Below are positions 1-13,900 of a stretch of DNA of 64,000 bases, piece after piece (position 1 is the first letter of the stretch; every line of letters starts with the position of its first letter). A program made the position numbers and the translations under genes. The stretch is from Catonia carolina. Its lineage: Eukaryota > Arthropoda > Insecta > Hemiptera > Achilidae. The stretch covers positions 61,031,553-61,095,552 of the forward strand of contig JAQMRL010000001.1 of NCBI GenBank assembly GCA_035578175.1, in the 5' to 3' direction. The notes under the pieces are model-generated. The model worked only from the letters and a program-made list of their open reading frames with translations, made no database searches and had not been told where the DNA came from.

Positions 1-212
1 TTAAGAAAAATTTTAAAGGATATGAGGTATAAGTGGAAAAAGTGTCAGTCACAACAAAGTATTAATTGAAAGGCAACATGTGGTTAACAAATGGTGCAAT
101 TGCACGGTAGTAAAATATAGTGCTCACTGTTGAGGTTGGCAGCACTATTAGATTTCTCTTCCCTTCATCACAGCCCATATATACGCAAAAGGCATTCTCG
201 TAACTCACTATC
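1..212 (+). repeat. Deletion derivative of an IS630/Tc1-like transposon, left-truncated by the window
   Basis: Nearly the same sequence recurs at 39296-39509, in the same orientation. The first 80 bases match the region of the 46.1-47.2 kb transposase that encodes LRKIL-MGFKW and the ILIER motif. The rest is non-coding and ends at the shared CACTATC. This is therefore an internally deleted, non-autonomous copy. Confidence 0.8.
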
Positions 213-1783
213 TATAGGCTACATGAATAATAAAATTACAATAAATTGCGACGCTTAGGCTATTAATCTATTGCAATTAAATTACAAAATAAACTAGATT
301 GATTACAAAATGTTACTACACACTTAAAGTTTATAAAACGTTTTTAAAACTTATTTTAAATATAAATAAAATATGGCAAGTATAATCAAAAATATGACCG
401 CTCATTTTTACCCACGCGTATTATTAACGCTATTATCGTACACACACAAACCAGTTCGACAGCTCACTTTGCATAACGCACCCGATTTACACACCCTCAA
501 CGGCTGACATACACGTATTAATATTTCATACCACACTGTTCTGCCCGACAAAGGGCCGGCTTTTATACACCGACTTTAGAGTTCGTCAGAGAATCGACCA
601 GATAAATAAAAACAAAAACTCCTAAAAATATTCAGACTAAATAGAAGCAAATAATAAATAACAATCGGGTTCTACACATTCTGGACAACAGAAATTAAAT
701 AAAAGAGGACCAAGATTTATGAATGATTACAAATGACACCTGTTATAACTACCTTATTTTTAACACAACGCAATACATAATAGATCCCTTTACGTTATCA
801 TATTACTAATAAGTAACAATATTTTTTACTAAATTTGTAAACAGGATTAAAATAAGTTATATAAAATTCATGAAGACCACTTGTTTAATCGGATTTATAC
901 ATATAATCTTTTATTGATTATTTGTCAAAATCATTATCTAAAATAGTATATTAATTCGCATTGTATTTTTTGGGTACCACGTTTGACCACGGAAGGCTAT
1001 TTTCAAGAGAGCTCTACTGCCTATCATGAATCTGGTTGCTATGTTTGCTATGGTAGCTGGTTGTTGCTATGTTCTGACTCGGATTGACCGAGGCCAGCTT
1101 GATCTTTTAGAGAGCTAGGGTTAAATAGAAATGAAATCCACTTCGCAGTGTTCCCGCCTCACTTTGTATCATTGTAATTCTTTGTATAATTATAAATTCG
1201 TTTCTATATTCTCATTCTATATTATTTTATTATTCTATATTCTTTGTAAAATTGGAAAACCAAAACTACCCTCCGAAACAGTTTACCCTCCTAAAACCCT
1301 GTACCCTCTGAAAACTACTGTAACAGTTTATTTAAATATATGTATGACCTTACATGATAAGAGAGAAAAACTTATAGCTTAGATTGTTTGGTGCTACATT
1401 TTAAAGGAATACCACACGGTCAATTCCAGTTGAAAAATATGGTGCATAAAATATCCATCAGTTTTGATGAATATTGAAGTAGTTCGTCTTCTGATCCTAA
1501 TAAAATTGAAAAGAATATTTAGGAGGAGGAAGAGTACAGTTCTTTGGATCTAATCGCGGTTATCCTCTCCAAGGTTAATGCACTTTATCATACGATCGGA
1601 CCTTGACGTAACTCTATGAGTTTCGGTTACAGAATGCAAAGTTAAAAGCTTTACAGTGGGCCTTGAAAGCTGAAACGCAGCAGAACTTTTCAACTGCATG
1701 GAAACCACGTCATCTTTTTTCCACAAAGTAAATGTTGTAAGTGTCTCGAGCAAATAATAATTTATTTATGTTTCTTTTCATAG
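213..1783. other. Upstream region, no gene recognised
   Basis: AT-rich sequence precedes the first recognised ACSBG exon. A 67-codon open frame on the minus strand (1753 to 1550) and an 83-codon one on the plus strand (1131-1382) resemble nothing I know. No promoter or missing N-terminal exon could be supported. Confidence 0.4.
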
Positions 1784-1918
1784 CCAATATTTGGAGAACG
1801 TGAAGACAGTAGCAAAAGCATTCTTACTTTTAGGACTGGAGGAACACCATAGTGTGGCAATTATTGGTGACAATTCACCGGAATGGATGTATTCATACGT
1901 TGCTGCTATATTTGCAGG
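1784..1918 (+). CDS. ACSBG exon a (first recognised exon)
   Basis: The acceptor is ttcttttcatag. Frame starts after one base and reads QYLENVKTVAKAFLLLGLEE, then a stretch with GDNSPEWMYSYVAAIFA. This is the N-terminal ACSBG region that normally reads YY..-AK-LG-GILGFNS-EW. The exon ends two bases into a glycine codon at a GTGTGT donor, which the next exon completes. The preceding exon or exons with the protein start were not found in 1-1783. Confidence 0.9.
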
Positions 1919-4900
1919 GTGTGTAGGATAAGTATAATGTAACCTCTTTTAATCGTAATTTTGTCATCGTTATCATCATCAAATTCATCAGCAGGTCTCC
2001 TTCTCTTCCACTTCAGCATCGTTTGAAAATAGCGTCAGTCTCATCAGTATTACTGCCAACGCCTTACAAAAACACTCATTGTATTTATCGTTTCTTACTT
2101 CAGCTTGTAAAATTAAAAACAGATATCTGATAACTGATTCAAAATGTTTTCACAAACTATTGAAAATAACAGCTTCGAACACAATTTTGAAGGGAAAAAT
2201 ACAAGTTCATTGGATTACGATTAACTCGATTAGTGACATCTATACGTTCTAATACCAACTCTTTCACTGACTTGCTCATTCATCACTAATTCTAGCTTTA
2301 ACTTCCAGATCATCTAGAAATCTGAAATATTAATAGGAAAACTAAAGTTTCCGCATTTTCTCCACTTGCTAAACAATGAATATTATTTATGTATCTTCCC
2401 AAAGAAATGCAATACTGAAAATCAGGATTATTGTTGTTGCAATAATACTCAAAAAAAGTATAGTGTAGATTGAAACTGGGTAAAGAAATAAGCTATTGTA
2501 TTTCATATAACTCACAGAAGGTAGCAATAAGCCCATGCTCAGCAAGGGTGCTATTGCTTGTGTTAAAATACGAGCGTACTAAGCAAGTTCATAATCTTAT
2601 TTAAGTTTATAATCTTATTTGTTATACTTGACGACCGAATTTAACAAAAATTGCTAAGATATTTTGATGCAAGGCTGTATGAAAATGGTTTAATTACACT
2701 CCCTTTTTGGTTCGGTCACGTCGACTGAGATAGGTTTGCATACTAATTGGTTTAGTCACTGATCCGTCACCTACGCTGACAATAGCTCCACTGCCGTAAT
2801 GTAGGATTTGCGTAACTATTAGCAGTTCTGCACTTATATATTCTTCAGGTGCTTTCTCCATTACGGAGGTTGGCTATCATCATGGTTAGTCGTACTTTGT
2901 CTACTGCTGCTCTGAAAAGGTCATGCGACGAGCAGTTAAACGCTTCTCTCAGGTTTCTTAACCAGAATATTCTTTTGCGTCCCACCGAGGGTTTACCAAC
3001 GATTTTTCCTAGAATTATGAGATGCAGAATCTTGTATTTAGGCCCCCTCATGATGTGTCCAAGGTATGTCAGTTTCCTTATCTTTATGCTTTGCAGGATT
3101 TCTAGCTCTTTCCCCATTCTTCTGAGGACTTTTATATTTGTGACCCTGTCCGTCCACGATATTCGAAGTATTCTCCGGTAGGTCCACATTTCAAACGCTT
3201 GTAGTCGGGTCTCATATTCTTTGGTGAGTGTCCACGCCTCTACCCCATACAAGAGGATGGGATAGACGTAGCACTTCAAGAGGTGGGTCCTGGTTTCAAG
3301 GCTCAGGTCGCGGGCCGATAGACGAGGTCTCATTTTTAGAAATGCTGCCCTGGCTTTTTCAATTCTGATCTTTATTTCTGGCAGGAGGCTTGCACTGCAG
3401 TTGACTCGGGTTTACAGACCCGATTGTCTCGTTTAGTAATGACCATGTATTTTGTCTTATTAGCGTTTAATGTGAGCCCATACTCTTCACTGGCTTTAAT
3501 TATGTTGTTCAGCATTCTTTGCAAGTGTTCTATGCTTTCGGCGAGCAGTACCGTGTCGTCTGCGTATCGCAGGTTATTTATAGGGGTACCATTCATGACA
3601 ATGCCTGCTGTTTCTCCTTCTAGAGCTTTTGCTATGATCCTTTCAGAGTACAAGTTAAACAGAAGCAGTGAGAGAACCCTTGGCGGACCCCACGTTTAAT
3701 TTTAAGCTCTCTGCTGGTTTTTGATTGGACTCGCACTTCCGCTTTTTGTTGGAAATATAAGTTTTTAATTATTTGTATGTCTCTGGTGTCAATGTTCTCT
3801 TCTTTCAGGATGTTTATCAGAAGGCCGTGACGCACTTTGTCGAACGCCTTGTTGTAATCAATGAAGCATGCATACACGTTTTGATTTACGTCTAGACAGC
3901 GCTGGATCATAATATTGTAAGCAAAAAGTGCCTCTCTTGTTCCAAAATCATTTCTAAACCCAAACTGCGTGTTAGATATGTTTACTTCAAGTTTTTTGTT
4001 GATTCTTTTATGAATTACTTTCAGAAATACTTTAAGAGTGTGACTCATAAGACTGATCGTACGGTGGTCTTCGCATTTCTTTGCGTTTTGCTGTTTGGGG
4101 ATAGTTATAAACATAGATTTTAGCCAGTCTTCGGGTAATGTTCTGCTCCTGTATATCAGATTGAAAAGATCTGTTAGCTTGTCTACATGTTTTTCATCAA
4201 TTAGCTGTAAAACGTCTCCTGGAAGCTCATCCGGCCCTACTGCTTTGCCTCTTTTGATGTTATGTATGGCATAGATTACTTCCTCCTTCAGAATTTCTGG
4301 GCCTGTTATTTCTTCCGTATTCTCAACGTCCTCTCTGTCATCGGCGAAAAGCTTCTCTATGTATTGTTCCCACAATTTAAGTTGTTCATCTGTATCCATG
4401 ATTATGTTGCCACTTTCGTTTAAAAGATAATGTATTCCGTGGTACTTTTTTCCAGTAAGTTCTTTAATCTTCTTATGCATATTGCGGGCATCATGCAACA
4501 CCTGCAGCTGCTCTATTTTTTCACACCTCCGTTTTAACCATTGTTCTTTGGCCTGTCGATACTCATACCGAATTTTGTTCTGAAGTTCTTTAATCTTCCC
4601 TCTGTCTGCGTTCACAGCTCTAAGTCCTTGGCGTATCTCCATGAGGTTCATGATGTGTACTTTCATCCAGTCTTTTATCCTCCCTACGTTTCATCCTTTT
4701 TAGATGTTTGTTACATGGTTTCAGAATTGCGGATTTAATATTTTGCCAGGTTTCTTTAAACTCCTTTGTTATATTTGTTGACTGTGACGGTGTTAAGTTC
4801 CTCATTCAGTTCCTGATATACTTTTCCCTTGATGGATACATCTTTCAATCTTTCGACATCTATCTGGTCTGACAAATTTGGTTGGATGAGTTTCTTTAAC

Positions 4901-7900
4901 CTGATGTGAACTTCTGCTACCAGGATATTGTGGTTCGATCTTATATAGGCTCCAGGGTATGTTTTGGCACTCTTGACTGCATTTCTGTACCTGTGGTTGA
5001 TTGTGATGTAGTCAATCTGATTACGCATTATTGCACCTGGCTTATCCTTTGGCGACGTCCAAGTGTAGAGACGTCGTTTGGGTAGCTTAAAAAATGTGTT
5101 GGTAAGAACCATATTGTTCTCTTGACAACGTTAGTAGCCTGTCTCCACGGTCATTGCGTTCACCGAGTCCTAACTTTCCCATGCTTCGTTTTGCGGGCTC
5201 TCGCCTACCTTTGCATTGAAATCACCTAGTACGATGGTGATGTCCATGCTTTTGGTCAACTTAAGGGCAGTTCCTATGCCACTATAAAATTTCTCAACCA
5301 TTTCATCTTCTTTGTCGAGTGTGGGGGCGTATGCTTGAATGATGTTTAGGAGTCTTCCTTGTGCATTCAGTTGTAAGAGTACAACTCTGTTTGACAAGGG
5401 TAGAAAGTGTTTGACAGACTTATTGATGTCGTTGCTGACTGCTATAGCCACTCCATGGTATTCGTCTATCGCATCAGTATTTCCTGAGTAATATATTGTG
5501 GTGTCCTGGATTACCCTTTTCCATTCCCACTCCAGTGTGTTTCGCTAATGCCGAGTATTTTCACTTCTAGCCTTTTCATTTGTTGGATTATACCATGGGA
5601 TTTTCCTAGCTCCCTCATACCTTGGACGGACATACCTTGCACATATATAGGCATACATATTTCACCAAACTCAACTGCCTTGGTTGTCCCTGTTATTCTG
5701 TCAATGTTCACTAAAATAATCCATTTTTTCGGAGAGTAAAACATAATCAATGATGAGGTATCCGTCCAAATTATTATGAACTGCCATCGCGTAAATGTAT
5801 AAACACTCGTGAACAAGTACGATCTCCCTCGAAATTGGCTACTGATATTATTTTCACAAAGTAACACCAGGTTTATATACAATGAGTTCGTGGCAAGAAA
5901 TATCTTAAGAATATAATATGTGCAACCAGATACAATCATATTTTGGTCTATTTTTCACCCACTACTGCTTCCTACTATTTTACTACTGCTGTAAAAATTA
6001 TCTGCTACACTTTCCCCTTGATTAAATCAATCATTTCTTTTCGGTATTTTGGACGATTCTCATCATTCTAGCCGTTCCAAGAAAGGATAAAGACCGACCT
6101 CAGATGAGTCACGGCACTACTAAAACGTTTCTCTGATTTTACTATTGCATTACAACCTGGTATTGATTTCTAAAACAGGACAGTCTTCTTCTTCTTCTTC
6201 TTCTTCTTCTTTTTCCAAACAAGGATAAGGCCGCATCCTGCTCCGAACTCGCACACTACTTGTATATCATCTATCTCCAGCTTTTCTATGTCTACCGACA
6301 TCCCTTTTCCCTTCCGGAGCATAACAGTGCGCTTGCTTAGGTATCCTGTGATCTGACATCCTTTCCATGTGATGTCTTTGGCGATAATCTTTTATATTTT
6401 TATTGGAGTGTAAATACTCAATTGTAACCTTATTTTCTCGTTCCTTATTCTGTCCAAGCGTGTACACCTCTTAGTCCTTTGCACAAATCTTATCTCTGCC
6501 GTCTGGGTTCTCCGCTCTTGAGTTTTTGCAGTTGCCCATGCCTCACTTCCATACAGAACAACTGGAGCTGTTATAACTTTATAGAACTTAAGTTTTATGA
6601 CCCTTCTCGCTCTATTTCCCCTGCTTATAGTCCCGCATATCCTCTGGATTTCAGTCAATTTCTGCTCTGTATTTAAATCATAATCAAATCCCACATCACA
6701 CCGTAAATAATGAAAGTGAGATACTCTCTCCATGCCGGCAGGGCCTATTATCCACAACTATTTTTGAACGAACGAGATATTTGCCTTTAAAAGCCATTAT
6801 TTTGTTTTATCAATGGAAATTTTTAAGCAAAATCTTTACAAAGTTTGTGTAACACATGAACCGCCCGTTGGAGATCATCCTCTTTCTCTTCCTCAATCCA
6901 CACGTCATTCGTAAATAAAAGAGCATTCAAATAACTACAGTCATTTAACTTAATACCAGGACTAACGCTGCGTTTCCACATCTTAAAAATATAATCAATA
7001 AAAAAAACCAAAATAATGGCTTTTAAAGACAAATATCCCGTTCGCTCAAAAATAGTCGTGGATAATACCGCCATAGAGAGAGTACTTTCGTTACTTATGG
7101 TGTGATACGGGATTTGATTCTGATTTGGATATATAGCAGAAATTGAGCAAATTATTAAATAATGTAGGTGATAGGCTACACCCTTGTCGTCGCTTTTGCT
7201 TTTGAGTGAAAGGTAAACTAAACAGAAAAATTTAATTCGTGGGATTGTTATAAAACCTGATACATCAGTACTCAAAAGCAGTTAAAATTGATGGGATAGT
7301 GCCCCAAACAGAGGCAACTATACGCTCTCCTGCTTATTGAATTTGCAAGGACTTAAGCACCCACTTGATAGTGGCTAATGAGTACAGTACATGTATTGTA
7401 AGCATAGTGTATCTTGTGAGACTAAATTTTAATTGTTTTCAGAGGAATTTCCATTGGAATGTACACGTCAAACGATCCTAAAGCTTGTCTTCATAATATT
7501 AACACTAGTCGAGCCCAAATAGTTGTAGTTCAGAATGATAAACAATTTAGCAAAATAAAATCGATTATAACAGAAGCGACTAGGGTTAAAGCAATAATTC
7601 AGTACACAGGGGAACCAAATATTTCGAACATGGAATCTCTACTCGAAGGTAGAAAAGTGGCTATACTAAAGGTAAGTCATTTTTATATGCAATATTCTAG
7701 TCACATAATTTTTTAAACTATAGAAAGAATGAATTCTACAGCGTTTCAAAGTAGAATATATATCTAAAAGTTTAAAGTTTGTTTTAACAAAATCTATCTA
7801 TGTAAATAAAATTGTGATATTGTCTGTACAATTTTTCAAAATGCCCCAAATTTTGTTTCTACGCCAGATGAACCAAGTAAACACCGAAAAAAAGTTCAGC

Positions 7901-10900
7901 TAAATTTTTGTCTGTTTGTCTGTTTATCTGTTGGTCTGTTTGTATGTTACGGCATCACGAAAGAACCGCTGAACCAAATTTAATGAATTTTGGTACTTTT
8001 GTTCTGGTCATTATCGAAATGAAAATAGGCTATAATTTTTTTTAATATCACGAAGGGTTAGCGGAGTTCAGAGGGGGGGGGGGTAAACAAAAAACTACGA
8101 ATATCTCCGTTAAAAGTCAGTTTATCAAAAAATGTTATATAATCGAAATTACGAAACGTATAAAGACAAATAAGTGTGATTATGTAAAGTTTTTCATTTT
8201 CATGCATAATAACGGAGATATTACCAATTTTATAAAAATGAACATATCACTATTTTAGGATACCAACAGAATAAACATAGGCCTACGCGCTGCAGATATT
8301 CATTCCAAGACTATAGTTACCTACCCTACCCCTTCCACCATTAACCTCCATACCTTACCTTACACGACACACCGTTTCTCGGTCACATTGTCAAAAAACG
8401 AATGACAGTCACCTTAGTAGTTAACTAAAAGTCGGTTGATGAACATTGTGGGGTTCCTATTGTGATTTACCTTCCATTTAACGGTATCATAACAGCAGCA
8501 ATATTTTTATTGCTCTATAGCGAATAATTAAATTACCGACAGTTACATTACATACACACATTTGTGTGAGTTAATCTTCAAAACATCAATTTTCATTGCT
8601 CTGTATAAGTAGTAAATTTATTTATTTAGGCCTATGTAAAACAATACAAATTAATTTTTGTGGAATCTGTTTGGGTTTCGCCCACACGCATACCCCAGAC
8701 CACCAGTAAACAAAACTGGCTCTCTAGAGGTCCCAGCCTGGATTAACAATTGCATTACTATCGCACACATTGTGGTTCGATTCTTCCAATTTCATCTTAT
8801 ATTAATCCTTCTATTGTTAATAGATTTGAAGTTTTTACAAGTACTGGTATTTTTATTTATTTTGTTTTCTTTACTCCTAGATACCTCTTAACTACGCTAT
8901 GTTTTTTCATATTTCGAAGATAATTATGCCTTTGCGGAAGCGGTCATGCTTGACAAAGCAAGCATTGACAAGACGTGCCAAAATTATAAAATTAAAAGCT
9001 TTAATTAAACGCAAAAATTAAAAGCAAAATTACAAAGCTGAAAACAAATCGAGGGAGGCTTATTCATACCCGCCAAATTGAACCCGTAGAAAAACGTTAA
9101 CAATTACTGGTATCTCAACGAGTCCACCAGGCTTCTTTCCGTAGAAGTGAGTGCTAGGAAGCAGGTTCCAGTCACCTGAAGGCTGACAGGGAGAGACACA
9201 ACTATGTGAGGCCGAGTCTGTTGAAGAACATGACCTATGATTAGCGTCTCAACAGGTCCGTTAAGTTTCTATTCGCAGAAGTCAGTGCTTTGAAGCCCGT
9301 TCTAATCGTCTTGAGACTGACAGGGAAAGACACTCGCAATTTCGCGAAGCCGAATCGGTTGATGAACATAAGCAACGGTTAGCGTCTCAACAGGTCATTG
9401 AGTCAATATGAATACATTGAGATATATTGTCATATCTCAATAATGGCTAATTTACATTCACTACAGTAATCATTAATGTTGGACATTAAAAATTAACTAC
9501 GCTTCTGAAACTAATAAAGCGCTGCGTATCTTGATTTACACCAAGATTTCGCTTTTATTTTACGTCCAACTCTGTTTTTCATTTGTAATAATGCTGACAT
9601 TGAAAGGAGGTACGAATAGATAATCCATGATTACAAAAATTAAACATGATACATAAATCCATGATTAAAGAATATCAGACCTGACAGGGATCGAACTCGG
9701 TACACCAACAGACCGTCCATAACACCAAGAAAACCGTTCGAAGAACGGGCATTTTATCTAATTCTTTATAAGTCGAAACGTTTTTCGTGCAGAATAAGCA
9801 TTTTTAAAGTACACTGGTCGTAATAAAAGTCAAAAGGAAGATTGTGACCAAGAATATTACGTTATTTGTAATTGTGGTCTACTGACCTATTTTTAAGGTT
9901 ACTTTTTACGATCTTCTCTTTTTCTTCTTCTTCAGGTCCCCTGTAGGCTACTCTACTGAGAACGTTGATTGCCATCAAGGCCACTTGAGTTTTGTGAACT
10001 GCCCGTTGTAACGGGTAATTGAATTTACTTCATACCAATCCCGGAGATTCTTCAATTACGAAGTCTGACGACAACCTACCCCACGCTTACTGTATCTTTC
10101 CTTGTTTGATATTTTTCAACATTCTTTTTACCGCTTCTCATCACATGACTATAAAAATAAACAACTGTTCTCTACGTTTTTCCATTTCCTTATCCAATGT
10201 CGACCAAACGTTTTTGTTCTTTACTATATCTCTCCACACTATCTTCAGCAATCTTCTGTAACACTAGACTACATCACTCAAGTCTTTTTGTCTTATTTTT
10301 CTTCAGCGTCCAAACCTGTGCCCTATACAACAACACCTCAAACATAGCTGATTAATCTAATTTATCAATATGGGAGTGTAAGATCCATACTCGATAAAAC
10401 TTTATTCATTTTCGTAAAATTAATTTGGGTTTGTTCGTCACGTGATATTATCTGCATTCTGATTCTTCTCTGTTTAATGAAAATTACCTGAATTCAATTT
10501 CAGGTGAGGTCATAAGCAGTCGTAAATAATGTAGTTATGACTTACCTACTATACCTAATTAAACTAGATTAAACTGAAGTAGAGTCAAACGTAGTTTGTA
10601 GCTATCCACTCCTTTCGCTTCACGGTCACAAAATAATTTTTATTTTAAGATAGTAAAATACTGTGCATTGATATATTTCAAAAATGCTTAATTTTTTACT
10701 AATAAACAATTTTTTCAATGCTCACTAAGCAACTAAAAATTAATTACACATTTTTTTGTGTATGCATTACCCGCTACAAATCATACCAATCCAAAGAATT
10801 AACCAAATTTAAAGCAATATTAAATAAGAAATGAATTTCTGCTAACCAACTATCAAAGAGAAAAACATTAAAACACAAATCGTAGCTATCACTTTAATTT

Positions 10901-13900
10901 TTTATTTTTGGTTTTGTAGGTAACATTGTTTTACGTTATGCTCTTTAAAAACAAAAGTGTCACGACTGCTAACGAGGATATATGGAGCTTTGATCAATGG
11001 TTCAGCGAAAAATCTAATAGGCTATAGACAGGATACAATAATTATTTTTTTGTTTTATCACATGCAGTTCCTACTACGTAGGAAATTCTTTCACATATCA
11101 TGATCTCAACATACACGTCTATATAGTGTACAAGACCATAAAAATACATTATACACTCGTTTTCATTCAAAATTAATTTACCACACTAATCCAGACATAA
11201 GTACGAGCATTACCACATTCATGTCTACCTCAAAATCTACAAAGGAGATGCTGGAATAGGGATCTCGTAGCCTATAAATCATAGATACGTTGGTTTGTCG
11301 GTGTTCTTATTTTGGAGCTTGATTTTTCCTCCCATTTTTCCTTCATTAATTTCGAAATTACTTTCTTTCACTTCGGTACGTTTTTTTCTTAACTTTATGC
11401 TCTGGAAAACCCTTACGTTCTTCAATTGTTTTTCAAAATTTATTTCCATCATCTTATTACTTCTCTACAATTCTATTTTTATGTTTCTTTTAACCATCTC
11501 GGTTGTTTTTGTAATATTCCTTTAGCTTTTCAAGTATTAGCTCTTTTCTGAAAATTCTCTTTATAATACAGTGTGTTACCTTTTTACGTATTATAACGTT
11601 TATTTAAAGGTATCGAAGCTAACATACTATTAGAAATGTTACCTATACCGCAACGAACTAAAGACTGCAGATGAGATTTAGCCAATAACAGTCAAGGTCA
11701 GTTGTGAGGTTTCCCCTTCGCTAATTCACATTCTGTTCCACTGAACTCCAACAGACTTTTTGTTAGGCTGTCATCAACATCGGGGCCACAACATGACTAC
11801 GCAGGATACGATTAACGGAAGTCAATTGGCTTTGTGCTGTGATCTAAGTCACTATGCTCCGCCTTCATATGCAGTCATATTTCGTTAAGCTAAAGACATA
11901 TGCATTTAAATTGATTAATTTTCGGTAACAATGCATATATCGTAGATAAATGTAGGCCTACGACATGAGCTTTACGAACGTACAATTAAGTAATTCCAAA
12001 CACGTTTCTGCAATATCCTATAAAAATATATAGTCAATAGTTCCTGCTACACATCAAAATGTATTAGATCATATAAACACTGAATTGAATGTGACTCGCA
12101 ACTTAAAAGAAATTATTGGCAATATTTGCCTCCGTAGCGTAGTGATAGTGCACTAGCCTCTATAACTCGGAGGTCACGGGGTTCGATTCCCGGCTAGTGT
12201 CTGGAAATTTTATCAGTTTAAAACTGACTGCTCCATAATCCACTGTAGTCGCTAATAACCGGGCTGTGTTGTGACTTGGAATATACTAAAAAAAAATATT
12301 TGGCTTGTTTTACATACGTCTGTTTTTCACATTATTACAACTGCAGATGATGAAAGGTGACAGATGAAATGTGAATGATGAAAACATTCCAGACCTGACC
12401 AAGAATGATCTCGAACCCGAGGTAGAAATCAGTTGCGCTATCTATTAAGCCAACGTGCCGGCCATATGGTAAAGCTAGTTATGTAGTTGCAAATTATTTC
12501 TTCATTGGCCTGAATAAATATTCATGCAGTTTCCAATAATATTTCGTTTTAACGATTTTGCGACATGACAAGGAATGTCAATGGTTGATTATGGTTTAAT
12601 GCATTAACATAATATTTTATTTTCTTACTTTGTAGTGGAGTCAGGTAATGAACCTTGAAATTCCCGATACGTCCAATCAGCAAAGGAGAAATGTTGATGC
12701 GATATTAAACCAGAGAATAAATGGTCTTAAAGTAAATAAAGTGTGTACAATAGTTTTTACGGTAAGTTACTATGTATTTACGTTAATATTAAACAAAAAT
12801 TGTCAAAAAATTCTGGGAACACGCCTGAAATATACAAAACTCAATGTGGTTAGGGAACCAAAATGTATTTAGTAAATTATTGTAGCATTACTTTCGTTTA
12901 CGTAACTTATTTTCATTGAAAATGTTCCTTATAACTCAAAAATTAAAACATTAAAATAAGTATCCGAAGGTAATTAATTAAATAATATGGTTTAATGATG
13001 TAATGCACTAAATCAGCTGTTTGATATTTTTTGGTTCATAAATTGTTTTTATCCCTGAAGTGTGTTCGTTGCAATCCGTTCAATTCAGAACAACAAGCAA
13101 CCCCATGACCCAGTGAGATGGGGATGATATGTATGACGTGTAAATGAGGTGTAATCTTGTACAAACCCAGGCCGACCATTTCTGAAATATTAAGGTTAAT
13201 TGAACCCCAACCGTTAAAGTAAACCGGTAACCACTATTTAGTATTCAAACTTTACGTCTAAGTATTAAAACACCAGGTATAATTAACAAATTGTATAAAT
13301 TTTTAATTTATTTATCAAAGTGGAGCAGACGAATTTTATTTGATAATATTTAAGCCAGTGTTATATATATATAAAATATCAAAAGTATCAAATCAATGAT
13401 CCTGTTAACGAAACGGTAAGAAATTTATCCAGAATCTCAAATGCATCCAAAATATAAAAGCATATTCCAAATTCCTACAAAAGTAGTCTATCTCTGTAAA
13501 ACCAATATTTGCTGGTTTTCTTATCTTGCTGTTTGTATCTTGAGACAGATATGTAACTAACAACTACCTGACTACATCATCACGTAAGAAGATCTGTAAT
13601 ATCTTACGAATCGGTAATCCAAAATTTTTCACAGGTTTTTTTCCAGTTCTGTAGAAAGTATTTTCAATTGTACAGTGTTACCTTTCAACTGAATCCAAAA
13701 TAGAAAATGAAACATCATTTTTCGATGCAATTATAAACTGATGTAAAATGTCAATTGTGATTTAAATAAACTTATTGATAAAATGTGTTTTTTATATTTC
13801 AGTCCGGTACAGAAAGCGAACCGAAAGCAGTTATGTTATCCCATGATAATATCACTTACGATGCAAAAGCGGGAATAGATCATTTAGGTTTACCTACTTT

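Noticed and set aside
1550..1753. Minus-strand 67-codon frame considered as a missing ACSBG N-terminal exon or a separate gene
   Set aside because: It is on the wrong strand for ACSBG, and neither strand reads like the family's N-terminus.
10019..10347. Two overlapping 80-codon plus-strand frames
   Set aside because: The opposite strand reads as a LINE C-terminus, so these are shadows.
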